Origin: an uncultured Aquimarina sp. | GTDB lineage: Bacteria > Bacteroidota > Bacteroidia > Flavobacteriales > Flavobacteriaceae | Length of the DNA stretch: 64,000 nucleotides | Assembly (NCBI GenBank): GCA_947497175.1 | Contig: CANMFM010000004.1 | Location: forward strand, 62,001 to 126,000 | Direction: 5' to 3' | Shown: one piece after another, positions 53,081 through 63,420 of the stretch | How the letters are laid out: each line of letters opens with the position of its first letter | Position numbering within the stretch: the first letter of the stretch is position 1 | Notes under the pieces: model-generated | Seen by the model: only the letters and a program-made list of their open reading frames with translations | The model's database searches: none | What the model was told of the DNA's origin: nothing | Translations under genes and position numbers: made by a program

Positions 53081-56000
53081 TTAATTTCCGAAATTATATC
53101 GCAACGTAAACCCTCCCCTTATTGTTGTTTGTGGAAAAGCGGTTGAGATAGAATATTCAGAAAATGTATGATCATAAAAGAACAGAGCTGTTAAATTTTT
53201 ACTTAGGGCGTAATCTGCAGTAAATTTTAAACCATAGATATCTTGCCCAGAAGTAATCTGAGTATTGTCTAAATCCAGATAACGGACTAAGGTTTCATTC
53301 TGGCGTAATGATAAATCTGCTCTAAGATTAAGATCACTTTTTACCACCTGTTTTCTTCCTCCTATTTTTGTAGTAAAAGTAAGATCCTGTAATCTATATC
53401 CTAATCCGATAATATATTCGTTTCCTTGAATTTCAGTAAGTAAATTATTATCAAAACTTAGTGATAAAGCACGATCTTTTTTCCACTCTGCAAGGATTTT
53501 TACGGAGCTTTTCATCTCCATATCCAATCGCATTAGAGGACTAAACTGTTCTGTTAAGTTGATATTTGAAAATAATAGAGGGTTCCTAAAATTACCCGAT
53601 TGATCTAAATCACCGCTATTTACAAATTCTAAGTTGGTTTGAAACTGGTTAATAGTATAATTAGCTCTATATCCATGAGTCACAGAAAACCGTTTAAATC
53701 TTTTCTTAAACCATTTCAAATTCATGAAACCGGTATATTTAATATCCCAGTTTGGTAACGGAACATCCCTAAAAGCACCTTTTTTGACTTTAGAAGCATC
53801 AGACCCCGAATACGCAGATAAAAAAGCTGGCAACAACACGGCTTGATTGGTCTTACCAAAACCTACCGGATAACTATATCCATTAGCCTCTACTTCGGTA
53901 CTTCTGGGAAAATTTGAAGTTCCGTAAAATTCTGTTGCTAAACGATCAGCAATTATTTGTCTGTTTTGCCTAAAATCATCAAAAACTTTAGAATTAAATT
54001 CATCACTAGAACTAAAAGCAGTATTAATAAGTAATGTAGAGATTGTAAAATTACCGAACGTGTTTGGCGTAAGGGATTGATACTCCAGATCGCTATTTAC
54101 TCGATAATTCTCGGTATAGGTTTCAGAGTAGTTTCTGCTTGCACTAATATCAATCGCAAAATCTTTGAGCAACCCTAGAGATGCCTGAACATTAAACTGT
54201 CGCCCTTCGACCTCTTGATACTGTTCATTAAAATCTTCATACAGAGTAAGCCATCCATTACGAGCGGCTATATCTCTAATTTCTGCCTGGCTACCAAAAA
54301 CAAAACCGGTTGTAGGTTTTAACGTACCAACAAAACCAGGTTCTCTAATATACCCAGGTAAGAAAATACCGTTATCCTGTTGATAATTTACGTTTACTTT
54401 TTTTACCGCAGTAACTAATCCGATAAGTGTATTGTACGCTTTATCTCCTGCGCTTAATTTTCCTCTACTTCTTGGATTAGTTTTCTTAGAGGTTTCTTTT
54501 GTGCTTTCTAAACCTTCGGATTTTTTTCTATCCTTTGATTTTTTATTCTTTTTTTTCTGGTTTCTTCGCCCTGGTTTTCTTTTGGTAAGACCGACATATT
54601 TATACAGCGAATTCATATCTAATGAGCCATTTACCGTATGAACATTTGCATTTTGAACGGTATTTCCCAAATCAGGAATATCATCTAATGTTTTTAAAGC
54701 TTCACTTCCTTTTATCCATTGAAAATCTGCATTATATGAATAGGTCGCTCGCATAAATTTAAATAATGGTATTTTTCTGAAGGGGATTTCATAGTTCACC
54801 TGTAGTTGCTGATTAAGCGTGTTAGCATCACCTATTTCAAAAAAGCCGCTCCATACGTCAATTGAATTATCTACTTGATTATTTTCATCAATAAAATTTT
54901 TGACAATACGATTATTTGCCGAAGTAAAGTTTACATTTAACGACTTAGTTAAATTATAATTAAATCCATATTGCCAATCAAAAAGGAAATTACGCTGATA
55001 CAATGTTGGCAACCTTATATCATCCGGACCTAGAGTAATATCTCTAAACACTTGCTCATTATATTGTCTATTGATATTTGAACTTACAGAGATACTGGTA
55101 GGAAGAAGGTTAAAATTAAAATCCTTTAGCAAATCAAAATACTTACTTTTTCCTAAAAATTTAATTTTCTTAAACGGCTCTACTTCTTTTGGCTGAAAAC
55201 TAAAATCATAGGTTGCACCGGCTCTTACGGTTTGATCTAAAGAACTTTCAATTTCAAAATCACGATGATCTGTAGTATTATATGTTCCCGAAAATGTGAA
55301 ATTTTCTATATCATATGGCATAGGTTTAGCATCGCCTGTTCTTTCTTTACGCAACCCTATTACGTTAAAGCTTTCTCTTTTAGTATAGTCTGTAGATTGT
55401 CGTTCTATACGTTCTTTTTCTTCTGAGCTAGTTTCACTATCTAATCGGTCCTGAAGTTCGATATCCTGAAACTCGGGATCAAACTGTGGCGTAATTAATT
55501 CTTCTCCCCTACTGTAATTAAATGGAATTTGAATCCCCCATTTCTTTGGTAATAGCTGCCCTAAGTTGACGTTGGTTGTTAAATCATATTGCCTTATATC
55601 TTCTCTACTGCGTTCATTAGGTCCTTGTTCGATCCCTCCAAATCCTATTGTACTTATTCTTCCTGAAGCACTTACATTAGCAAAATCCGCAATATTTGCA
55701 TCTAAACTACCAACACTGGCCCAACCTCCTTGGTTTTTTAAATCGCTAAGACGCATTTCATTAAACCATACCGTTCCAGATTGATCGGTGCCGCTATCGT
55801 TTTTAATCCCTACCATCAATACTCTTATATCTCCAAAACTAGGGTTCCCTTTTATTCCTACTCTAAGATTGTTCGGACCATCAATGAAATTAAGATTAGC
55901 AGAACTCAAATTATCGTCACCAAGAACATCAGATTTTACTTGTTGCAGCAATTCTAATGGCAAACTTAGCCTATTCGCCTCTGGCCATACATCACTCGCG

Positions 56001-59000
56001 TTCCTGTCGCTTAAATCAGATACCTCCAGAGGCAATTCTATCTGATAGAAATTATCGGTAAAATCATTCCCCATTCTAACGAAAGCTTTTAAGTCACCGT
56101 CTCGAATTACAGGTTGATTAGGCACCGGCTCTGCATGAATAAATAACTCAAAGTTCTCATATTGACGCATATCAATACTAAAATTCTTGTATACACCACG
56201 GGCATCACCTGATTGAAGATCATTTACCGTAAGTGCTAATGATCGTTCGTCTTGCCTTATAATATTGTTATTGTTATTGAACTGCTCTCTTACTACACCT
56301 GGTGGTAACACATAATTAGGCGTTTCTTCTTCACTAACAGAGGTTACGATAACTTCGCTATCTCCAAAAACATTTAAACCACTAGTAGGATCATTTGTTG
56401 TGTTTCCTTCAACAACATATCTCCTGTAATCACCTCGAACTAAATCCATATTACTAAAACGTAACAGAACAGGTTCTGCAAAATCTGTAATATACATTCT
56501 CATAAATCGTATCGACCTGAAATCACTAACATTTATAGCTCTGGTAGGTTCGTATACTGGTATCTTAAAACGAACCCAACGATACTCCACTTCTTGATTT
56601 GAAACTACGGCAGTACCTTGCCTAATATCGGTGATATACCCGGTATTATTATCATTACCGATCCCCATACCACTAAAAATAGGAATCTCGTACTCGAAAT
56701 AACTATCAATAGTATTCATGGTATTATCTCTATTTACATCTTCGGCAGTAGGAAAAGTGGTATTACCACGATCATCATTGGATACGTCGGTTGGCGAGTT
56801 TCCCTGAACTCCGTTGTAATTTTTATAACGCTCTAAAATCCCTCCACTGGCCTGAAGAAAATACGTATAATTATCTGCTGCCGGGTCGCTACCTGTATAT
56901 CCCAAATCTCCATACTGCGCCGCTTCTTGCGCATCATTTAATCCATCATATCCAACATCCTGATTGATTCTGGCCTGGTCTTCAGAATCAAAAGCATAAA
57001 TCAAGGATTGATTTACAGGTACCTGAGCTCTGTAGTCTGTTGGTGTAAAGTCGTTTGAAGTTACTTCTGGCAAACCGTTCTCATACTGTTTCCTACCGTC
57101 TTTTAATACATCTTCACTAATATTTCCTAAGTTGAAGACTATTTTTCCGTTGGTATCGTTGGTAAGAGGTTCTTTATTACCTGCTTCACCTGTATAAAAA
57201 GGGTCTAATACCCAAAACTCAATAAACTCAACATTAGATTGTTCAAAATTAGTCGATGTTATTTGCCTAATAATTCCTCCAAAGTTTTCTCTTGGGTTTG
57301 GTGTTGGCAACGTATTTCCTGGTGCATAAGCCGGATTAAAATTATACTGCCCTCTGGTGGTAGGATCATAATTTAGGTCAAATGTAAATAACGACAAATT
57401 TCTACCTTGCTCTATATCGGTATCAGGAAAAACTTCATCAACCAATACTTGTCGTGCTTCATTAGTAGCTAAATCTTCTTCAGAAATACCACTAGGTCTA
57501 CTATTACTGTAAAAAATAGGATCAATCGTATACCATGATAATTTTGCCCTTTTAAATCCAGACTCTACTCCCCTTACCACAGAATTGCTGTTTGGGTTAT
57601 TTGGATCTCCAAAACCTATAGGTACACTCGAAAGTTCCCAAGACAAAGGAGAACTTACATCTATTCTGGTTTGCGCCCCTTCAAAATCATCAATGTATGT
57701 AGTCACTCTACCATCAAAATCTGCCCCTTTTGGCGCCCCTGCAATTAGATATGCGGCTTCCGCTCTTAATGAAACATTAGAAGGCACATCGGTATCAATA
57801 TTAGGCAGTTTATTAACCATTCTGGTTAAGAAAGGTACTTCTGTAGCATATGCAACATTAAATCCTAATATCGTATTATTTATAGGCTCAAAATCATAGT
57901 TAGATTTTTGGGTTATAGGCCTTTCATTAAGATTAAGGTAGGTCCCTCCAATGATAAAATCATCATTAAATTTATGTTCAATATTTAAACCCGTAAAACG
58001 CTTTGTTTGTTGCCCAAAAACGGCATTATTTTCGGTAGACACTTCTATGGGAGTATTAGATGCTAATAATGCTTCATCTAAAATGGTAACTCTTCCTAGT
58101 TGATAATTAACAGAATAATCTACTCCTTCTTGCAAAACTCTTCCTCCGGCAGTCACCGTTACCGAACCTTGAGGGACATTAAATGCTCCTAAAGAAATAC
58201 CATCCTGGCCAGAAGATTTGTACCTTCCTTTAAGTCTGAAATAGTTCTTATCAGCGGACCTTTGATCAGCAATAATTTTAGTCTGTGTATAAAGATCGCG
58301 AAAAACATACTGAGCCTGATTCGGGTTATAGGAATCAGGATTGTTATAATTAGCTCCTACGGTATTATTTAATTTATCAAAAAGATGCTCTCCGAAAGGT
58401 TCAACAGTAGTAAAAATTATCCTTCCATTTTCTGAATCTATAGTGACCCCCGGAACATAATCAAAAAAACCATCTCCTCCTTGTACCGGATCATTATTTG
58501 GATTAAGTCGATCCAGATTAAACACTTTAAGTAAGGTAGTTTGTTCTACATCATCAGGCAATGGAACAGATGATCCCTCTGCTGCTGTAATGTAATTTAC
58601 CGGAGACGGATTTGAGTACAGAATATTTAGTCTAAAATCATTTTGTTCCAATCTGAAAGCTCCTGTACTATAGATATTCTTCATCATTAAATCCCAAATA
58701 GGAAGATCGACAGCAACAATAGGACTCTTTAACATCTTTACAACTAAACTCTGACTGGATCCAACCTGTACATCATCAGTCCCTGAGGTGTCTCCTACGG
58801 TTGCATCAACACCATCATTGGCAAATTCTCCAACCTGATAAACTCTTCCTCCTACCGTATATTGAAAAGCGACTCCTAAAACTTCATCATTATTTAAGCG
58901 TTGATTCAATGAGATATATCCTAACTGAGTGTTTAGCGTATATTCGCTAGCGTTTAGTTTTCTGGCATTTTCTAAAATTGCATAATCAAACCCTTCGTTG

Positions 59001-60256
59001 AACCCTGATATCGGACCCGTAAACCCTTGTTGCACTGTAGGTATTTGGCGAACAGCATCGGTAATTGGTCCAGCTGGGCCAATCCTAGTTGGATCGAGAT
59101 CATTATTACCATTATCTGGAAAAGAACCAGACCCTGGATTAAACAAAGACGCAGGAATAGTAAAATTACCATCTACTGCAGACTCTCCAAGATCCTGAAG
59201 AGCTACGATGTTACGCGCATTTGTTAATGTTTGTGCACTTGTAGCCCGATTAGTAGTCCATACTTCTATCCTGGTGATTTGAATATTGTTATTAATAAAA
59301 GGATAATTAGCTAATGACCTATTATATGTATCTCTAAAATGATGTGCCAGAAAAAAATGTCGATTTTCATCATAATCTAATGATGCAATCTCAAAATCTT
59401 CAACAGTACCTCCACCTTCTACATTTACCGATCGGGTTTCAGATCTTTGTTCAGAAAATACTCCCGTAATTGTAGTTCTACCAAATTGCAGCCCCATCTT
59501 TACACCAAAAAGACTTTGTGCTCCCTGAATTAAAGAGCTATTTAATGGCATACTTACATTACCCACTTCTATACTCTGAATGATATCATCCTCGGTGGGG
59601 GTATATTCTATTTTAAATTGTTCCTGAAAAGCAAAAGTAGCCTGATTATCGTAATTTGCAGTTACTTGCAATCTAGTTCCTATTTTACCTAACAAACTTA
59701 GGCTTATTCTTTGGTCAAAGTCAAAGGTGAAATTGCTTCTGTTACGAGGCGAAAATGCCGGATTATCTTGTTTGGTAAACAGCAACCCTAGATCCATTTC
59801 TACGGATCCCTGAGGTATTATTTCAATTTCATTACCTCCAAAAACAGATTCAAAAAAATTAGAATTTACATAAAATATAGGAAGTAAATTTTTTCTTTTT
59901 TCTTCGCTACCATCTTTTTTACCACTAAATGCTTCTATTTTTTCTTTGAAATAATTTCTTCTTTGTTCTTCAGCAATCAGGGCTTCAAATTCTGCAGGAG
60001 TTAAAAACAATGGATATCTTACATTAAAGTTACCAAGCATCTCACGATAAATATATCGATTGGTTATCGGGTCATATTCATATTTGGAAAGAATACTATT
60101 CGGGTCTGGTAAAGAAATTTCTCCTAAAGAAAATGTAGTACTAGTCGAATCTCGAACTGTTTCGTTGTCTTGACTGTGTAACACCCCGCTATAAAGTGCT
60201 ATCAAACATACTACGATCCTAAAAAAATTAAACTGAAAGTAATTCAACGAACTCAA
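53081..60256 (-). CDS. sprA: Cell-surface protein SprA, type IX secretion translocon
   Basis: The 2391-residue protein is the size of the T9SS outer-membrane translocon SprA/Sov. It has a signal peptide (residues 1-28, ALYSGVLHSQ), long Asn/Asp-rich beta regions, a Lys-rich insert (KKKNKKSKDRKK, near bases 54,520-54,570) and a barrel-like end (TIRGGFTLRYNFGN). SprA forms a very large barrel that lets folded T9SS cargo leave the cell and supports gliding. The start codon is TTG at 60254-60256, five bases after the ruvA stop; the first ATG comes about 70 residues later, past the signal peptide, so the TTG is favoured. It is likely co-transcribed with ruvA. Confidence 0.97.
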   Translation of the reverse strand: MSSLNYFQFNFFRIVVCLIALYSGVLHSQDNETVRDSTSTTFSLGEISLPDPNSILSKYEYDPITNRYIYREMLGNFNVRYPLFLTPAEFEALIAEEQRRNYFKEKIEAFSGKKDGSEEKRKNLLPIFYVNSNFFESVFGGNEIEIIPQGSVEMDLGLLFTKQDNPAFSPRNRSNFTFDFDQRISLSLLGKIGTRLQVTANYDNQATFAFQEQFKIEYTPTEDDIIQSIEVGNVSMPLNSSLIQGAQSLFGVKMGLQFGRTTITGVFSEQRSETRSVNVEGGGTVEDFEIASLDYDENRHFFLAHHFRDTYNRSLANYPFINNNIQITRIEVWTTNRATSAQTLTNARNIVALQDLGESAVDGNFTIPASLFNPGSGSFPDNGNNDLDPTRIGPAGPITDAVRQIPTVQQGFTGPISGFNEGFDYAILENARKLNASEYTLNTQLGYISLNQRLNNDEVLGVAFQYTVGGRVYQVGEFANDGVDATVGDTSGTDDVQVGSSQSLVVKMLKSPIVAVDLPIWDLMMKNIYSTGAFRLEQNDFRLNILYSNPSPVNYITAAEGSSVPLPDDVEQTTLLKVFNLDRLNPNNDPVQGGDGFFDYVPGVTIDSENGRIIFTTVEPFGEHLFDKLNNTVGANYNNPDSYNPNQAQYVFRDLYTQTKIIADQRSADKNYFRLKGRYKSSGQDGISLGAFNVPQGSVTVTAGGRVLQEGVDYSVNYQLGRVTILDEALLASNTPIEVSTENNAVFGQQTKRFTGLNIEHKFNDDFIIGGTYLNLNERPITQKSNYDFEPINNTILGFNVAYATEVPFLTRMVNKLPNIDTDVPSNVSLRAEAAYLIAGAPKGADFDGRVTTYIDDFEGAQTRIDVSSPLSWELSSVPIGFGDPNNPNSNSVVRGVESGFKRAKLSWYTIDPIFYSNSRPSGISEEDLATNEARQVLVDEVFPDTDIEQGRNLSLFTFDLNYDPTTRGQYNFNPAYAPGNTLPTPNPRENFGGIIRQITSTNFEQSNVEFIEFWVLDPFYTGEAGNKEPLTNDTNGKIVFNLGNISEDVLKDGRKQYENGLPEVTSNDFTPTDYRAQVPVNQSLIYAFDSEDQARINQDVGYDGLNDAQEAAQYGDLGYTGSDPAADNYTYFLQASGGILERYKNYNGVQGNSPTDVSNDDRGNTTFPTAEDVNRDNTMNTIDSYFEYEIPIFSGMGIGNDNNTGYITDIRQGTAVVSNQEVEYRWVRFKIPVYEPTRAINVSDFRSIRFMRMYITDFAEPVLLRFSNMDLVRGDYRRYVVEGNTTNDPTSGLNVFGDSEVIVTSVSEEETPNYVLPPGVVREQFNNNNNIIRQDERSLALTVNDLQSGDARGVYKNFSIDMRQYENFELFIHAEPVPNQPVIRDGDLKAFVRMGNDFTDNFYQIELPLEVSDLSDRNASDVWPEANRLSLPLELLQQVKSDVLGDDNLSSANLNFIDGPNNLRVGIKGNPSFGDIRVLMVGIKNDSGTDQSGTVWFNEMRLSDLKNQGGWASVGSLDANIADFANVSASGRISTIGFGGIEQGPNERSREDIRQYDLTTNVNLGQLLPKKWGIQIPFNYSRGEELITPQFDPEFQDIELQDRLDSETSSEEKERIERQSTDYTKRESFNVIGLRKERTGDAKPMPYDIENFTFSGTYNTTDHRDFEIESSLDQTVRAGATYDFSFQPKEVEPFKKIKFLGKSKYFDLLKDFNFNLLPTSISVSSNINRQYNEQVFRDITLGPDDIRLPTLYQRNFLFDWQYGFNYNLTKSLNVNFTSANNRIVKNFIDENNQVDNSIDVWSGFFEIGDANTLNQQLQVNYEIPFRKIPLFKFMRATYSYNADFQWIKGSEALKTLDDIPDLGNTVQNANVHTVNGSLDMNSLYKYVGLTKRKPGRRNQKKKNKKSKDRKKSEGLESTKETSKKTNPRSRGKLSAGDKAYNTLIGLVTAVKKVNVNYQQDNGIFLPGYIREPGFVGTLKPTTGFVFGSQAEIRDIAARNGWLTLYEDFNEQYQEVEGRQFNVQASLGLLKDFAIDISASRNYSETYTENYRVNSDLEYQSLTPNTFGNFTISTLLINTAFSSSDEFNSKVFDDFRQNRQIIADRLATEFYGTSNFPRSTEVEANGYSYPVGFGKTNQAVLLPAFLSAYSGSDASKVKKGAFRDVPLPNWDIKYTGFMNLKWFKKRFKRFSVTHGYRANYTINQFQTNLEFVNSGDLDQSGNFRNPLLFSNINLTEQFSPLMRLDMEMKSSVKILAEWKKDRALSLSFDNNLLTEIQGNEYIIGLGYRLQDLTFTTKIGGRKQVVKSDLNLRADLSLRQNETLVRYLDLDNTQITSGQDIYGLKFTADYALSKNLTALFFYDHTFSEYSISTAFPQTTIRGGFTLRYNFGN

Positions 60257-60261
60257 TGTTT

Positions 60262-60843
60262 TTATAAATTTTTTAGTGCCTGTTTAATAATATTTTCAAC
60301 TGTTTCTTTTGGGGTGGTTTTTAGAACTCGATCAACAGCTTTCTCGGCAAGCTTTCGATTAAATCCAAGTGTTTCTAATGCAGATAACGCTTCATCCTTG
60401 TTAGTATTGTTTTGGGACACTGAAACTTCATCAATATTGTATACTTTAAGTATTTTATCTTTTAGATCAATAATCACTCGTTGGGCAGTCTTAGCTCCTA
60501 TTCCTTTTATGGATTGAATAGTAGCCACATCGTTAGAAGCTATCGCTTCTTTTATTTGATCCGGGTGCAACGAAGATAACATGGTTCTGGCGGTACTGGC
60601 GCCAATCCCGGAAACGGAAATTAAAAGCCTGAAAATTTCTCTCTCAGATTTTTCTACAAAACCGAATAAGGTGTGTGAATCTTCTTTAATCTGGAGATGT
60701 GTAAATAACTGAAGCACTTCTTCGTCTGGAATCAATGAAAAAGTATGTAATGAGATATGTAATAAATACCCTACTCCACCACAATCAATTATTACATCAG
60801 TAGGGTTTTTCTCTATAAGCCTCCCCTTGATATGTGTGATCAT
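60262..60843 (-). CDS. ruvA: Holliday-junction DNA helicase subunit RuvA
   Basis: The 193-residue protein has the N-terminal OB fold (start MITHIKGRLIEKNPTDVIIDCGG), two helix-hairpin-helix motifs (LISVSGIGASTARTML and SIKGIGAKTAQRVI), and a C-terminal UBA-like domain. RuvA binds the four-way junction and recruits RuvB for branch migration. It lies five bases upstream of sprA, so the DNA-repair gene leads an operon with the secretion gene. A possible -7 element is at 60867-60874. Confidence 0.96.
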   Translation of the reverse strand: MITHIKGRLIEKNPTDVIIDCGGVGYLLHISLHTFSLIPDEEVLQLFTHLQIKEDSHTLFGFVEKSEREIFRLLISVSGIGASTARTMLSSLHPDQIKEAIASNDVATIQSIKGIGAKTAQRVIIDLKDKILKVYNIDEVSVSQNNTNKDEALSALETLGFNRKLAEKAVDRVLKTTPKETVENIIKQALKNL

Positions 60844-60866
60844 TTGTTAAGTTGATGTTAAGAAAC

Positions 60867-60874
60867 CAAATGTA
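60867..60874 (-). promoter_or_regulatory. Possible -7 element of the ruvA-sprA operon
   Basis: On the minus strand TACATTTG fits TAnnTTTG, 23 bases before the ruvA ATG. No TTG is at the -33 distance. Confidence 0.35.
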
Positions 60875-60900
60875 ATAAAATTAAACTACATAAAGGAGAT

Positions 60901-60937
60901 AAAAAATAAGCTTTAAAATGATCTTTTAAAGCTTATT
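60901..60937 (-). terminator. Terminator of maeB
   Basis: A 14-bp stem (AATAAGCTTTAAAA / TTTTAAAGCTTATT) is followed on the minus strand by a T-rich run, 36 bases after the maeB stop. Confidence 0.7.
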
Positions 60938-60972
60938 ATCTATGTGTATTTACATTGTTTTTTTCGAATATT

Positions 60973-63273
60973 TTATGAAATTAAAGACAGTTCGCGTTCT
61001 CTTTTCTCTTTTTCCTGAGCGTCGATGACTGCTACAGCTGCCATGTTAATCATTTCTTCAACACTAGCTCCCAATTGAAGAATGTGTACCGGTTTATTCA
61101 TACCCATCATAATAGGCCCTATTGATTCTGCATTGTTTAATTCGCTTAGAAGCTTATAATTACTATTGGCCGCATCCAAATTTGGGAACACTAACGTGTT
61201 CACTTTCTGACCATTTAGCTTAGAGAATGGAAATTTATCTTTGCGCATTTTCTTATTTAATGCAAAATTCATTTGTAACCCTCCATCTACAATTAAATTA
61301 GGATAATAACGATGCAGATAAGCCACTGCATCCTGAACCTTAGATGCACTCGGATGTGTCGATGACCCAAAGTTAGTATAAGAAAGCATTGCTATTATCG
61401 GTTTAATACCAAACATTTCTACCGTTCGGGCTGTCATTTGAGCAATTTTAGCCAAATCTTTTGAAGAAGGATCAATATTAATAGAAGTATCACTAATAAA
61501 CAAAGGACCTCTATCTGTCATCATCACATTCATGGTTGCTATACGAGTAGCGCCTTTTGCTAAACCAATAAGATCTAACATAGGTTTAACCACTGTAGGA
61601 TAACTACGAGAATAACCCGAAAGTAACGCATCAGCGTCTCCTTCATTAACCATCATAGCAGCAAAGTAATTACGCTCTCGTAACAGGCGTTGAGCATCGT
61701 ATAGCGTTATTCCCTTTCGTTTGTTAGCTTCCCAATACTTTTTGGCATAATGATTTTTTCTTTCACTTTCTTCATCTGCTTTAGGATCAATAATATCGAT
61801 CCCACTAGGATCAAAATCGATCTCTTTCATCAATTCGAGTATAATATCCTTTCGTCCTAATAAGATCGGAAAAGCAATACCCTCTTCTTTTACGGTTTGA
61901 GCAGCTTTCAATACATCGAGATGATCTGCCTCGGCAAATACGACTTTCTTTGGATTTGTGCGGGCTCTATCCAATAACAAACGTACAAGTTTATTATCAT
62001 TACCCATTCTCTCTAATAACTCATCTTCATACTTTTCCCAATCTGTAATAGGTTCTGTAGCCACACCGCTTTCTATTGCCGCTTTTGCAACAGCTGGTGG
62101 TACTTTTGCAATTAATCTTGGATCAAAAGGTTTTGGAATAATATACTCTCTTCCAAAATTTAGGCGAGTTTCGCCATATGCAATATTTACTTGTTCGGGT
62201 ACTGGTTCTTTTGCTAATTCTGCTAATGCTTTTACGGCAGCCATTTTCATTTCTTCATTAATAGCTGTTGCTCTAACATCTAAAGCTCCCCTAAAGATAA
62301 AAGGAAAACCAAGCACATTATTTACCTGGTTAGGATGATCACTCCTACCCGTTGCCATGATAACATCATTACGAGTTTTGATAGCAACATCATATTTTAT
62401 CTCAGGATCAGGGTTAGCCATTGCAAAAACTATAGGATTATCTGCCATAGCTAGCAACATGTCTGGAGTTACTAAATTGGCCATCGATAAACCAATAAAT
62501 ACGTCTGCATCTTTCATCGCATCTTCAAGCTCATTTAAATCTCGATCTGTAGCAAATTCGGCTTTTTCTGAAGTTAGATTATCGCGATCTTTTCTAATCA
62601 CTCCTTTACTATCGGTCATTACAATATGTTCTGCTTTAGCGCCAAAAGCTTTATAAAGTCGTGTACAGGATACAGCAGCAGCCCCTGCACCACTTACAAC
62701 AATTTTAACTTCATCAATTTTTTTGTTGGCAAGTTCTAGAGCATTTAATAAAGCGGCAGCCGAAATAATTGCGGTTCCATGTTGATCATCATGCATGACC
62801 GGGATATCAAGCTCTTCTTTTAACCTTCTTTCAATTTCGAAAGCTTCGGGGGCTTTAATATCCTCTAGGTTTATGCCTCCAAAAGTCGGAGCTATATTTT
62901 TGACTGTTTCTATAAAAGCATCAACATCTTTGGTATCAACCTCGATATCAAACACATCGATATCTGCAAAAATTTTGAACAGTAATCCTTTACCTTCCAT
63001 AACTGGTTTAGATGCTTCTGGGCCTATATCTCCTAGTCCTAATACGGCGGTCCCATTAGATATTACTGCGACCAGGTTTCCTTTAGCTGTATACCGATAT
63101 ACGTTTGATTTTTCCTTTTCTATTTCAAGGCAGGGTTCTGCAACACCAGGTGAGTATGCCAAAGATAAATCTCTTTGTGTAGCATATTTTTTGGTTGGAA
63201 CAACTTTGATTTTACCAGGGGTAGGCTTTGCGTGATATACTAAAGCTTCTCTTCTTTTACTTTCGATACTCAT
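60973..63273 (-). CDS. maeB: NADP-dependent malic enzyme, two-domain (MaeB type)
   Basis: The 766-residue protein joins a malic-enzyme domain (about 1-430; LAYSPGVAEPCLEI, IPVMHDDQHGTAI, IVVSGAGAAAVSC) to a C-terminal phosphotransacetylase-like domain (about 440-760). It oxidises malate to pyruvate and CO2 with NADP; the second domain is thought to be regulatory. The NAD(P) motif reads GAGAAA. It is followed by a terminator and is upstream of ruvA. It makes NADPH, linking to nadK in metabolism. Confidence 0.96.
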   Translation of the reverse strand: MSIESKRREALVYHAKPTPGKIKVVPTKKYATQRDLSLAYSPGVAEPCLEIEKEKSNVYRYTAKGNLVAVISNGTAVLGLGDIGPEASKPVMEGKGLLFKIFADIDVFDIEVDTKDVDAFIETVKNIAPTFGGINLEDIKAPEAFEIERRLKEELDIPVMHDDQHGTAIISAAALLNALELANKKIDEVKIVVSGAGAAAVSCTRLYKAFGAKAEHIVMTDSKGVIRKDRDNLTSEKAEFATDRDLNELEDAMKDADVFIGLSMANLVTPDMLLAMADNPIVFAMANPDPEIKYDVAIKTRNDVIMATGRSDHPNQVNNVLGFPFIFRGALDVRATAINEEMKMAAVKALAELAKEPVPEQVNIAYGETRLNFGREYIIPKPFDPRLIAKVPPAVAKAAIESGVATEPITDWEKYEDELLERMGNDNKLVRLLLDRARTNPKKVVFAEADHLDVLKAAQTVKEEGIAFPILLGRKDIILELMKEIDFDPSGIDIIDPKADEESERKNHYAKKYWEANKRKGITLYDAQRLLRERNYFAAMMVNEGDADALLSGYSRSYPTVVKPMLDLIGLAKGATRIATMNVMMTDRGPLFISDTSINIDPSSKDLAKIAQMTARTVEMFGIKPIIAMLSYTNFGSSTHPSASKVQDAVAYLHRYYPNLIVDGGLQMNFALNKKMRKDKFPFSKLNGQKVNTLVFPNLDAANSNYKLLSELNNAESIGPIMMGMNKPVHILQLGASVEEMINMAAVAVIDAQEKEKRERELSLIS

Positions 63274-63308
63274 ACTAAATCAAGATAAATGTGCGAATAC
63301 TAAGTATA

Positions 63309-63316
63309 CAAAGGTA
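63309..63316 (-). promoter_or_regulatory. Possible -7 element of maeB
   Basis: On the minus strand TACCTTTG fits TAnnTTTG, 35 bases before the maeB ATG, with no clear -33 TTG. Confidence 0.35.
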
Positions 63317-63420
63317 CAAGTCTGTATGAGATGCGGAAATTTAAACCTTGTTATCTTCAAAAAAATTACGAATAGTAAATAGCGTGCGCTTTTTTAACAT
63401 TTAAATTAAAGATTTACTAT

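Noticed and set aside
57585..57899. Long antisense frames inside sprA (also in other genes)
   Set aside because: They are frame shadows of real genes with no signal or family match.
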